From contig JANXAL010000027.1 of NCBI GenBank assembly GCA_025062325.1, positions 1 through 64,000 of the forward strand: a DNA stretch of 64,000 nucleotides. The letters run 5' to 3'. The translations under genes were made by a program, and so were the position numbers. Source of the DNA: Roseiflexus sp. (lineage in GTDB: Bacteria; Chloroflexota; Chloroflexia; Chloroflexales; Roseiflexaceae). Below the pieces are notes generated by a model, which ran no database searches, was not told the DNA's origin, and saw only the letters and a program-made list of their open reading frames with translations. Positions 56,902-64,000 of the stretch are shown here, piece after piece (the stretch's first letter is position 1; each line of letters starts with the position of its first letter).

Positions 56902-58143
56902 ATGCACGACCTCGATCTGACCTGGATCCGCGCACAGTTTCCTGCCCTGGCGCAGGAGATGAATGGTCGTCCCGTTGTGTTTTTCGATGGTCCGGGAGGC
57001 ACGCAGGCGCCTCAGCGGGTGATTGACGCAATGGTCGCGTATTTGACCCTGCATAACGCCAATACGCACGGCGCCTTTGTCACCAGTCGCCAGACGGACG
57101 CGACCATCAATGCGGCACGCGCTGCTATGGCTGATTTCCTGGGGTGCGACGCCGATGAAGTGGTCTTCGGCCCGAATATGACCACGCTGACCTTTGCGAT
57201 CAGTCGGGCGTTCGGACGCGAGATCCGCCCTGGCGACGAGATTGTGGTCACTCGCCTAGATCACGATGCTAATGTTGCGCCCTGGCAGGCGCTCGAAGAG
57301 CGCGGCGCGATCATTCGAATGGTCGATATTCACGTGGAAGATTGCACCCTCGATATGGCGGATATGGCGCGCGCAATCAATCCTCGAACAAGGCTAGTGG
57401 CGGTCGGATATGCATCGAATGCAGTTGGCACTATCAATGATGTAGCGACCATTACGCGCATGGCGCACGATGCTGGCGCACTAGTGTATATTGATGCGGT
57501 ACACTACGCACCCCACGGCCCTATTGATGTGCGTGCGCTCGACTGTGATTTTCTGGCATGCTCGCCATACAAGTTTTTCGCTCCGCATATGGGGGCGCTG
57601 TATGGGAAGCGCGAGCATTTGGAGCGTCTGCATCCGTACAAGGTGCGTCCTGCCTCCGACCATGTTCCCGATCGTTGGGAAACCGGCACCAAAAACCACG
57701 AAGGACTGGCAGGAGTCACGGCAGCAATCGACTATCTGGCAGAACTGGGTTGGCGCGTAAAGCCAGCGGCGACGCGGCGTGCAGCGATTGTGCAGGCGAT
57801 GGAAGCCATCCAGACCTACGAGCGGAGTCTCTCGCAAAAACTGATCGCCGGTCTGCTCACTATCCCGGGATTGACATTGTACGGCATCCGCGACCCATCG
57901 CGCTTTGCTTGGCGGACACCAACCGTCGCGGTGCGAATAGCGGGACGCACCCCGCGCGAACTTGCCAAAAGGTTGGGGGAGCGCGGCATTTTCTGCTGGG
58001 ATGGCAACTACTATGCTATCAACCTGACCGAGCGCCTTGGCGTCGAAGCAGATGGCGGCATGTTGCGGATCGGGTTGGTGCACTACAATACTCCCGAGGA
58101 GATCGACCGATTATTGGAGACACTGCAGGAGGTTCAGGGTTAG
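56902..58143 (+). CDS. Cysteine desulfurase-like class V aminotransferase (VC1184 type)
   Basis: A 413-residue PLP enzyme: FFDGPGGTQAPQRVIDAM, the cofactor-contacting IDAVHYAPHGPIDV, the PLP lysine in LACSPYKFFAPHMG, and WETGTKNHEGLAGVTAAIDYL. This is the 'cysteine desulfurase-like, VC1184' branch of the SufS/NifS superfamily. The mobile loop with the active cysteine of true SufS is not obvious, so sulfur transfer is not certain. GAAGGAG lies 8 nt before the ATG. No suf genes are adjacent, and tRNA-Pro follows. Confidence 0.87.
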   Translation: MHDLDLTWIRAQFPALAQEMNGRPVVFFDGPGGTQAPQRVIDAMVAYLTLHNANTHGAFVTSRQTDATINAARAAMADFLGCDADEVVFGPNMTTLTFAISRAFGREIRPGDEIVVTRLDHDANVAPWQALEERGAIIRMVDIHVEDCTLDMADMARAINPRTRLVAVGYASNAVGTINDVATITRMAHDAGALVYIDAVHYAPHGPIDVRALDCDFLACSPYKFFAPHMGALYGKREHLERLHPYKVRPASDHVPDRWETGTKNHEGLAGVTAAIDYLAELGWRVKPAATRRAAIVQAMEAIQTYERSLSQKLIAGLLTIPGLTLYGIRDPSRFAWRTPTVAVRIAGRTPRELAKRLGERGIFCWDGNYYAINLTERLGVEADGGMLRIGLVHYNTPEEIDRLLETLQEVQG

Positions 58144-58233
58144 AGACCGGTTCTCAGTTCTCGGTTCTTAGTTCGCAGTTCTCAGGTGATTTGACAAACC
58201 TGGACTTCCTGCATATGATTCATATGGTCATCA

Positions 58234-58310
<77 letters not shown>

Positions 58311-58399
58311 GGTATTCGTTATAGCTTCCTCTCTCAAGCCCGCACAGGCGGGTCCTGTTGGTTTATCCCAAAACTGCATCCAACCCTCGTTTTCTGTCG

Positions 58400-58405
58400 T
58401 ATAAT
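58400..58405 (+). promoter_or_regulatory. Likely -10 box of the sigma factor gene
   Basis: TATAAT 267 nt before the sigma-factor ATG, without a good -35. The transcript would have a long structured leader: GAGCCTGGT (58527) can pair with ACCAGGCTC (about 58572), and a 13-bp hairpin follows at 58612. No gene lies between 58311 and 58672. Confidence 0.45.
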
Positions 58406-58611
58406 AAGGTGAACAGGAGTTTGCGCCTTAGCCCAGTGGGGCCATGCTTGCGTGTGCCTAACACTTTTGATTATTGACAAGGCAAGCGCCCTGATTGTAT
58501 GATTGTTGCGAGTTCTTGTTGTGAGGAGCCTGGTGGGCTCGTTGCACCCTTATGCACGCATGAGCGCTCAACCAGGCTCGTTGGGCGCGCCTGATCCAGG
58601 AAATGAAGAGG

Positions 58612-58659
58612 GCGCGGCTCCTCCCGGCATATTGGAGGAGCCGCGCTATGTCTCTCTAG
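58612..58659 (+). promoter_or_regulatory. Leader hairpin and three-codon ORF upstream of the sigma factor
   Basis: GCGCGGCTCCTCC and GGAGGAGCCGCGC pair over 13 bases with a 9-nt loop (58612-58646). The right arm holds GGAGGAG, a perfect ribosome site, followed after 7 nt by ATG TCT CTC TAG (58648-58659). The true ATG comes 14 nt later with only a weak GGAG of its own. Confidence 0.55.
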
Positions 58660-58672
58660 ATGGAGTTGCGCC

Positions 58673-59716
58673 ATGAGCCGAATGATTCAGGAACCATGGG
58701 ATGAACTTGATGAGCGCCGGGAGATCGTCAATGGGGATGATGCGGCGCCAGTGACAGATATTGAGGATATCACAGCCGAGACCCTGGAGGATGCGCTGGA
58801 GCCGGAATCGACCCTTGATTCGATCCAGCACTACCTGCAGGAGATTGGCCGTGTTCCGCTGCTGACGGCTGCGGAGGAGATCGAACTTGCTGAACGTATG
58901 GAGCGCGGCGCTGCCGCTGAACGTCGGCTGGCGTCAGGAGAAGATCTCAGTCCGCAACTCCGCCAGGCGCTGCTCGCCGATGTGGCCGCCGGTCAGGAAG
59001 CGCGTCGCCATTTGATCCAGGCGAATCTGCGCTTGGTGGTGAGCATCGCCAAGAAGTATGTCGGGCGCGGTCTCTCGCTGCTTGATCTGATCCAGGAAGG
59101 GAATATTGGCCTGATGCGCGCTGTTGAGAAGTTTGATTACCGGAAGGGGAATCGCTTCTCAACGTATGCGACCTGGTGGATCCGTCAGGCGGTGACTCGC
59201 GCCATTGCTGAGCAGGGTCGCACTATTCGCCTGCCCGTGCATATGAGCGAGTCGGTCGGGCAGGTCAAGCGCACTGCCGACCGCCTGGCGCAGGTGCTGG
59301 AGCGGCAGCCGACGCCGGAGGAGATTGCTACTGCGCTTGGACAGCCGACCGAGCGGATTGAGCGGGTGCTCGAAGCGTCACGTCGTCCAGTATCGCTCGA
59401 GATGCCGGTTGGCGAGGACGGTGAGCATACCCTTGGCGATTTCTTGCAGGACAGCGAACTGCCCACGCCAGTCGAAGCGGCATCGCATCAGTTGCTGCGG
59501 CGCGACCTTGCCGCCGCCCTTGATCGCTTGAACGAGCGCGAACGGCGGATTATTGATCTCCGTTATGGGCTGATAGATGGGCAGCGCCGCACGCTCGAAG
59601 AAGTCGGGCGAGTGCTAGGGATGACCCGTGAGCGCGCGCGCCAGATTGAGGCCGAAGCGTTACGTCGCCTGCGCGCGCCCGACGTGGGCCTGCACTTGCG
59701 CGATTATCTTGAGTAA
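58673..59716 (+). CDS. RNA polymerase sigma-70 factor (group 1/2, RpoD/SigA-like)
   Basis: A 347-residue sigma factor: region 1.2 ([24 protein letters not shown]), region 2 with [39 protein letters not shown] and [21 protein letters not shown], region 3, and region 4 with [13 protein letters not shown] and the recognition helix [16 protein letters not shown]. The acidic N-terminus is short, lacking a full region 1.1, so it is either the primary sigma factor of this lineage or a close group 2 paralogue. A strong terminator follows 16 bp after the stop. Confidence 0.93.
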   Translation: MSRMIQEPWDELDERREIVNGDDAAPVTDIEDITAETLEDALEPESTLDSIQHYLQEIGRVPLLTAAEEIELAERMERGAAAERRLASGEDLSPQLRQALLADVAAGQEARRHLIQANLRLVVSIAKKYVGRGLSLLDLIQEGNIGLMRAVEKFDYRKGNRFSTYATWWIRQAVTRAIAEQGRTIRLPVHMSESVGQVKRTADRLAQVLERQPTPEEIATALGQPTERIERVLEASRRPVSLEMPVGEDGEHTLGDFLQDSELPTPVEAASHQLLRRDLAAALDRLNERERRIIDLRYGLIDGQRRTLEEVGRVLGMTRERARQIEAEALRRLRAPDVGLHLRDYLE

Positions 59717-59731
59717 GACGTAGTTCTTATT

Positions 59732-59771
59732 CGCCCCCTCTTCCGACACTCGGAAGAGGGGGCGCCTTTTT
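59732..59771 (+). terminator. Rho-independent terminator of the sigma factor gene
   Basis: CGCCCCCTCTTCCGA and its exact complement (15 pairs) flank a CAC loop; CCTTTTT follows. It is a textbook terminator. Confidence 0.95.
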
Positions 59772-59911
59772 GGCCAGCCGCCCCGCAGGCGCTGCATCGC
59801 TCCTGCGCGCCGCATACGACCAGGACGCAGATGACGATGATCCTTTTCTCATCTTGAGCGGCGCTGCTATCATCGCTTTGTTTGCCAAACGTCGTAGCAT
59901 AATAACGACAT

Positions 59912-61579
59912 ATGCGCACTGAAGAGACCGTGAAACAGCGATTGCACAGCATACCTTTCCTGCGACCGCTGATCCTCTTTGTCGTCGGCGGCGTCCTGGG
60001 AACGCTGGTCGCCTACGATCCTGAATTGAGCCTGGCGTGGCTGTTGCCGATGATGGCGGGAGCGGCATGGTACCTTGGCATAGTGACTGTGCTGCGCCAT
60101 CGATTGACGATGATCGCTGCAGTGCTGGCGCTCTGGGGCTCTGGTTACGGCGTTCTGCTGGCAACTCAGTATCGCTATCTCGGATTCAGCGAGAAACTGA
60201 GGCTAGCCGCCTGGCTTGGGCGGCTACTCAGTGCACCTTTTCCGGACATGACGCCGATGTTCATCGATGCTAATGCGGCTGCATCGTTTCTGGCGCCAAC
60301 GGCGCCGCTCGTCATTGGGCTAACGTGGACCGCTCGCGGTGTATCTCGCGCAGCGTGGAGCGTGGCTGGCGCTGTCGTCACCCTTGGTTTGATGCTCACT
60401 TCTTCGCGTGGCGCCTTCGTTGCGCTGGCAGTGGCAGGCATCCTGTGGCTCCTGGTGCGCGTGCGGGCGCATCTGCGTCAATCCGGTGCGCATATGCTGC
60501 GCTTTGACTGGCGGCGCGCCATCATTCCAAGCATCGCTGTGACCGGCGCGGTCGCTGGCAGCGCCTTGTTGATCCGGCATCCGCTGGCGCAAGACGCCCT
60601 TGCCGCGGCGATGCTGCGCGCCGCGGATCGACTGGCAGTCTACCGCAATAGCCTGTTCCTGGCGCTCGACTTTCCGTTCAGCGGCATCGGACCGGGAGCG
60701 GTGTTCGGTCAGATGTACTCGCGCTTTCAGTTGCTCATTCTTCCGACATACATCGGCTATGCGCACAATCTGTTCCTCGGCGTCTGGCTGGCGCAGGGCA
60801 TCATTGGTCTGATCGGCTTCCTCTGGTTGCTCATCGCTTCGTTGCGCCGCATTGCGCCGACGCTTCACACCCAACCGTTGATCGGGCAGAGTGCGGCAAT
60901 CGGGTGCCTTGTGATCCTGCTCCACGGACTGACCGACGCGCCGCAGTACGCTACATCCTGGGCAACCATGATCCTGGCGTTCGGTCTGTTTGGCATCACT
61001 GTCGCTATCTGCTGTCCTGCCGATGCGTCGCGGCACACTATCGGGCAGACGCCCCAACGCCGCGCTAGCCATGCTCTGGGAGTTATCGCCGCAGGAATCA
61101 TTGCACTGATGGTAAGCGCGCCGCACCTTGCGGCTGCGGGTGCGAGCAACCTTGCTGCCTGGCTTCAGGCGCGCGCTATGCTTACCGAAGGGCTGACGCG
61201 GGAGAAGCGCGCCGCATTAGTGGATGGGGCTGTTGCTTGGGTCAACCACGGGCTACGGATTGCGCCGGACTCGCCGCTCGTTCAGAAGCGATTGGGCATG
61301 CTGGCGCTCGAGTTAGGCGACTATCCGCGCGCGATCCGGGCACTCGAGCGCGCGCAGACAGTATTTGCCGCCGATCAGGCAACCCGTAAGGCGATCGGAT
61401 TGGCATATGTGTGGAACGGCAATCCCGACCGTGGCGCTGAAATCCTGGCGCAGCTCGACTATGCCGATGAGGTGCGCGAGGAACTGGGCGTCTGGGTCTC
61501 TGCCTGGCGGGACCGGGGGCGCGATGACCTCGCCGCCTACGCGCGGCGTGCAGCGCAGTTGATGGCATCGAGTCGCTAG
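59912..61579 (+). CDS. O-antigen ligase/polymerase (Wzy/WaaL)-like membrane protein with C-terminal TPR
   Basis: The 555-residue protein has about ten membrane segments, a large loop carrying YRNSLFLALDFPFSGIGPGAVFGQMYSRF and YAHNLFLGVWLAQGIIG, which is the Wzy_C/O-antigen ligase signature (with the key histidine), and LTSSRGAFVALAV before it. About 110 C-terminal residues form TPR-like helices (LGMLALELGDYPRAIRALERAQ). Such proteins ligate or polymerise lipid-linked oligosaccharides on the outer face of the membrane. Since Roseiflexus-type cells lack LPS, polymerisation of an exopolysaccharide or protein glycosylation is more likely. The ATG follows TAGCATAATAACGACAT, with no ribosome site. 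Confidence 0.85.
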   Translation: MRTEETVKQRLHSIPFLRPLILFVVGGVLGTLVAYDPELSLAWLLPMMAGAAWYLGIVTVLRHRLTMIAAVLALWGSGYGVLLATQYRYLGFSEKLRLAAWLGRLLSAPFPDMTPMFIDANAAASFLAPTAPLVIGLTWTARGVSRAAWSVAGAVVTLGLMLTSSRGAFVALAVAGILWLLVRVRAHLRQSGAHMLRFDWRRAIIPSIAVTGAVAGSALLIRHPLAQDALAAAMLRAADRLAVYRNSLFLALDFPFSGIGPGAVFGQMYSRFQLLILPTYIGYAHNLFLGVWLAQGIIGLIGFLWLLIASLRRIAPTLHTQPLIGQSAAIGCLVILLHGLTDAPQYATSWATMILAFGLFGITVAICCPADASRHTIGQTPQRRASHALGVIAAGIIALMVSAPHLAAAGASNLAAWLQARAMLTEGLTREKRAALVDGAVAWVNHGLRIAPDSPLVQKRLGMLALELGDYPRAIRALERAQTVFAADQATRKAIGLAYVWNGNPDRGAEILAQLDYADEVREELGVWVSAWRDRGRDDLAAYARRAAQLMASSR

Positions 61580-61756
61580 GAATTGACCACGTTTATGACC
61601 GGGAGAATCTTTTTGTGCAATTCGCCTAACGGCTTATGGGCTGCCGCCTGACCAATCCTTCGAGCCGAATGACGTAAGGGCGGGCCTCAGGCTTATCCTT
61701 ACGCTCCGGCGCTCTGCTGCGCCTAGCCGTACCTGTACGCTCTGTACGCCGTCGCC

Positions 61757-63748
61757 CTACAGCAGACTCTTGAGCTCCTCAGCCGCCTTGCGCGTCATCC
61801 CTGGCACGGCGGCAAGTTCATCGACCGTTGCGTTGCGGATGCCTTCGAGTGAACCGAAGCGTTTGAGCAACAACTGACGCCGTTTCGGACCAATGCCAGG
61901 GATTTCTTCCAGGCGCGACGCAGTCGCCGATTTGCTGCGCAGTTTGCGATGGTAGTCCTTTGCGAAGCGGTCCGCTTCTTCATCGATCCGCCGAATGAGA
62001 CGCAGTGCAGCGCTGTCGCGCTCAAGGACGATAAGATCGCTAGCGCCGGGCAACAGCAGGTCGAAGCGGTCACGGTTCGGACCCTTAACCACCCCGGCTA
62101 TGGGAATGTGGTCGAAGCGCAATTCGCGCAGCACCTGCAATGCGCCGTTAACCTGACCTATGCCGCCGTCGATGAGGATGAGGTCCGGCAGTTCAGCCCA
62201 GGTTTCCTGGCGCTCGAGATCGGCATGCGATCCTGGCGTATCGGCCTTTTCCATCTCCTCCTGATCCTCGGCATCGGTCTGACCGTTGACGGCGCGCTCG
62301 TTTGCCAGGTGTTCCTCCTCGCCGATGACCAGAGCGGCGCGCTGGAAGCGACGCCGCAGCACTTCCTGGATCGAGGCGACGTCGTTCGCGCCTTCGACAG
62401 TCTTGATTTTGAACTTGCGGTAGCGGCTCTTCTTCGGCTCGCCATGCTCGAAGACGACCATCGCCCCCACCGAATGGCTTCCCTGGGTGTTAGAGACATC
62501 GAAGCACTCAATGCGCGTCGGCAATGCGCTCAGGCCGAGCAGATCACGCACCTCGGTCAGCCCTGCTATAGCGCGTTGCTCGCTATTGAGCCATTGCAGG
62601 CGCAGTTCATCGAGTTTCTGGCGGGCATTCTGTTCGGCCAGCTCAATGAGGCGGCGCTTCTCGCCGCGCTGCGGTACGTGCAATGCGATTTTGCGCCCTG
62701 CTTTTTGCGCCAGCCACTGTTCGATGATTGCCGGGTCGTCGAGCGGCATAGGCAGCAGTATCGTTGCCGGAAGTTCGGCAGCCGCGTCGTAGAACTGGGT
62801 CAGGAACGAGGCGAGCAGCTCTTCGCCGCGCTCCCCCTCGGCATTTTGCAGCGGAAACGACTCGGCGCTGATCAGTTTTCCGGCGCGAATGCAAAGCACC
62901 TGGACAACCGCCATCCCCTCCTCGCGCGCTAGCCCGATCACATCCTGATCGGCGTCATCGTGGCGCAGCACCTGCTGGCGCTGGCTGATCAGTTCAATGT
63001 CGCGGATGCTATCGCGCAGCCGCGCGGCGCGCTCAAAGTCAAGCCGTTCCGCCGCTTCTTCCATCTGGCGACGCAGCGTTTTCGCCACCAGGTCGCTCTT
63101 TCCTTCAAGGAAGCGGCAGACTAGCTCGATAGTCGCGCGATATTCGTCCTGGTTGACCAGACCCGGCACGCACGGACCCAGGCAGCGCTTGATGTCGTAG
63201 TACAGGCACGGCTTGCCGAGCCGCCGATGGCGGTTGAACTTGTCGTCGGGGCAGCGCGACGGCGGACGAAAGGCAAACAGCCGGTTGAGTTGGTCAAGAG
63301 TGCGGTAGACCGCGCCAGCGCTGGAGTAGGGTCCAAAGTAACGCGCGCCTTCTTCCCAGCGCGGGTTGCGGGTCGCAAAAATGCGAGGCCACGGCTCGTT
63401 CAGCGTCACCTTGATATAAGGGTAACTCTTATCGTCCTTCAGCAACACGTTGAAGCGCGGACGGTGCTGCTTGATGAGGTTCATTTCGAGCAGCAGCGCT
63501 TCGAGCTCGGTAGATGTCACGATCACCTGGAAATCAGCGATCTGCGCAACGAGCCGCGCCGTTTTGCCGTTGTCGGTATGGGTGAAGTAGGAGCGCATGC
63601 GGTCACGCAGCCGTTTGCTCTTGCCAACGTAGAGAATCTTTCCCTGAGCGTCTTTCCAGAGATAAACGCCGGGGGCGAGCGGCACAGCGCGCAACCGCTC
63701 TTCAAAAGCGACAGGATCGGCAATCGATGTGTGCGTGAGATCGGGCAT
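61757..63748 (-). CDS. uvrC: Excinuclease ABC subunit C
   Basis: A 663-residue UvrC. It has the GIY-YIG nuclease ([21 protein letters not shown]), a cysteine group ([13 protein letters not shown]), the UVR motif for UvrB contact ([28 protein letters not shown]), the RNase H-like nuclease with [14 protein letters not shown], and tandem helix-hairpin-helix at the end ([19 protein letters not shown]). An insert of about 50 acidic residues ([19 protein letters not shown]) makes it longer than usual. The gene appears leaderless. Confidence 0.96.
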   Translation of the reverse strand: MPDLTHTSIADPVAFEERLRAVPLAPGVYLWKDAQGKILYVGKSKRLRDRMRSYFTHTDNGKTARLVAQIADFQVIVTSTELEALLLEMNLIKQHRPRFNVLLKDDKSYPYIKVTLNEPWPRIFATRNPRWEEGARYFGPYSSAGAVYRTLDQLNRLFAFRPPSRCPDDKFNRHRRLGKPCLYYDIKRCLGPCVPGLVNQDEYRATIELVCRFLEGKSDLVAKTLRRQMEEAAERLDFERAARLRDSIRDIELISQRQQVLRHDDADQDVIGLAREEGMAVVQVLCIRAGKLISAESFPLQNAEGERGEELLASFLTQFYDAAAELPATILLPMPLDDPAIIEQWLAQKAGRKIALHVPQRGEKRRLIELAEQNARQKLDELRLQWLNSEQRAIAGLTEVRDLLGLSALPTRIECFDVSNTQGSHSVGAMVVFEHGEPKKSRYRKFKIKTVEGANDVASIQEVLRRRFQRAALVIGEEEHLANERAVNGQTDAEDQEEMEKADTPGSHADLERQETWAELPDLILIDGGIGQVNGALQVLRELRFDHIPIAGVVKGPNRDRFDLLLPGASDLIVLERDSAALRLIRRIDEEADRFAKDYHRKLRSKSATASRLEEIPGIGPKRRQLLLKRFGSLEGIRNATVDELAAVPGMTRKAAEELKSLL

Positions 63749-63754
63749 AGTTCT

Positions 63755-63763
63755 ATTATACCA
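63755..63763 (-). promoter_or_regulatory. Extended -10 promoter for leaderless uvrC
   Basis: On the minus strand TGGTATAAT is followed by AGAACT and then the uvrC ATG, so the expected start point is the ATG itself. The arrangement is the same as at 16998-17013. Confidence 0.6.
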
Positions 63764-63795
63764 TTTCCAAACCTGGCGAACGGCTGGAAAAAAAG

Positions 63796-63804
63796 TGGTA
63801 CAAT
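63796..63804 (+). promoter_or_regulatory. Extended -10 promoter of ilvD
   Basis: TGGTACAAT, 58 nt before the ilvD ATG and back to back with the uvrC promoter. Confidence 0.5.
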
Positions 63805-63862
63805 CGCAGATGCACCTCGAAAGTCTTTCGGGATGACTAGACGATTACGGAAGGACGGGGCT

Positions 63863-64000
63863 ATGTCCAGCGACCTTAAACGTCACAGTCGCGCGATCAC
63901 CGAGGGGCGCACCCGCGCAGGGGCGCGCGCGATGCTTAAGGCAATTGGATTCACCGACGAGGACCTGGCAAAGCCGATCATTGGCATCGCTAACACCTGG
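63863..64000 (+). CDS. ilvD: Dihydroxy-acid dehydratase, N-terminal part (3' end outside the window)
   Basis: The 46 codons present read [20 protein letters not shown], then [23 protein letters not shown], the standard opening of IlvD, an iron-sulfur enzyme of isoleucine, valine and pantothenate synthesis. GGAAGGACGGGG precedes ATG 63863. The rest lies beyond the right edge. Confidence 0.93.
   Translation, partial: MSSDLKRHSRAITEGRTRAGARAMLKAIGFTDEDLAKPIIGIANTW

Overview
This 64 kb window looks like the chromosome of a filamentous anoxygenic phototroph of the Chloroflexota, most likely a Roseiflexus. That assignment rests on gene content and style: high GC, a Uma2 endonuclease with a coiled-coil tail, long secreted SdrD-like repeat proteins, STAND and CHAT gene debris, a D/E-type sortase and PEP carboxylase. 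No 16S gene is present to confirm it.

Layout. 1-8.3 kb: the end of a secreted repeat protein, a Uma2 nuclease, an FtsX/MacB-type permease and a secreted alpha/beta hydrolase. 7.1-10.9 kb: a dipeptide epimerase divergent from a MurF-alanine racemase fusion, so peptidoglycan precursor and recycling functions sit together. 10.9-16.6 kb: a complete branched-chain amino-acid ABC transporter, livKHMGF, on the minus strand. 17-24.9 kb: a leaderless membrane protein, then a beta-oxidation operon (SCP2 protein, two acyl-CoA dehydrogenases, a hydroxyacyl-CoA dehydrogenase/enoyl-CoA hydratase fusion, thiolase). 25-27.8 kb: debris (a HigA-like antitoxin with a nonsense codon, a shredded STAND NTPase) and repeats. 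27.8-34.1 kb: a two-component system whose kinase carries an AcoR-type GAF input domain, divergent from amidohydrolase, MIP18/DUF59 and zinc alcohol dehydrogenase genes. These three match the accessory genes of actinobacterial propane monooxygenase clusters, but no monooxygenase is present here.

34-43 kb is an accessory graveyard: a Tn5-like IS4 element with recognisable ends, a CpXC-TPR-CHAT protease pseudogene, a segmental duplication, split Rpn-nuclease genes, a DUF927 remnant, and one apparently intact MazF toxin-antitoxin pair. 43-64 kb returns to housekeeping: tRNA-Leu, fabZ, two glycosyltransferases, sortase, recA-recX, an MBL-fold hydrolase, pyrG, ppc, a deleted malQ, a cysteine desulfurase-like enzyme, tRNA-Pro, a group 1/2 sigma factor, an O-antigen ligase-like protein, uvrC and the start of ilvD.

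A dispersed MITE-like repeat recurs between genes. It has ends resembling CTCACAAGTGTAGA and an interior of GC-rich palindromes, in at least five bounded copies. Several genes use extended -10 promoters of the form TGNTANNAT; two of these place the transcription start on or next to the ATG. Coordinates, motifs and frames were read by eye. No database search or folding program was run, and all family names come from recognising motifs.
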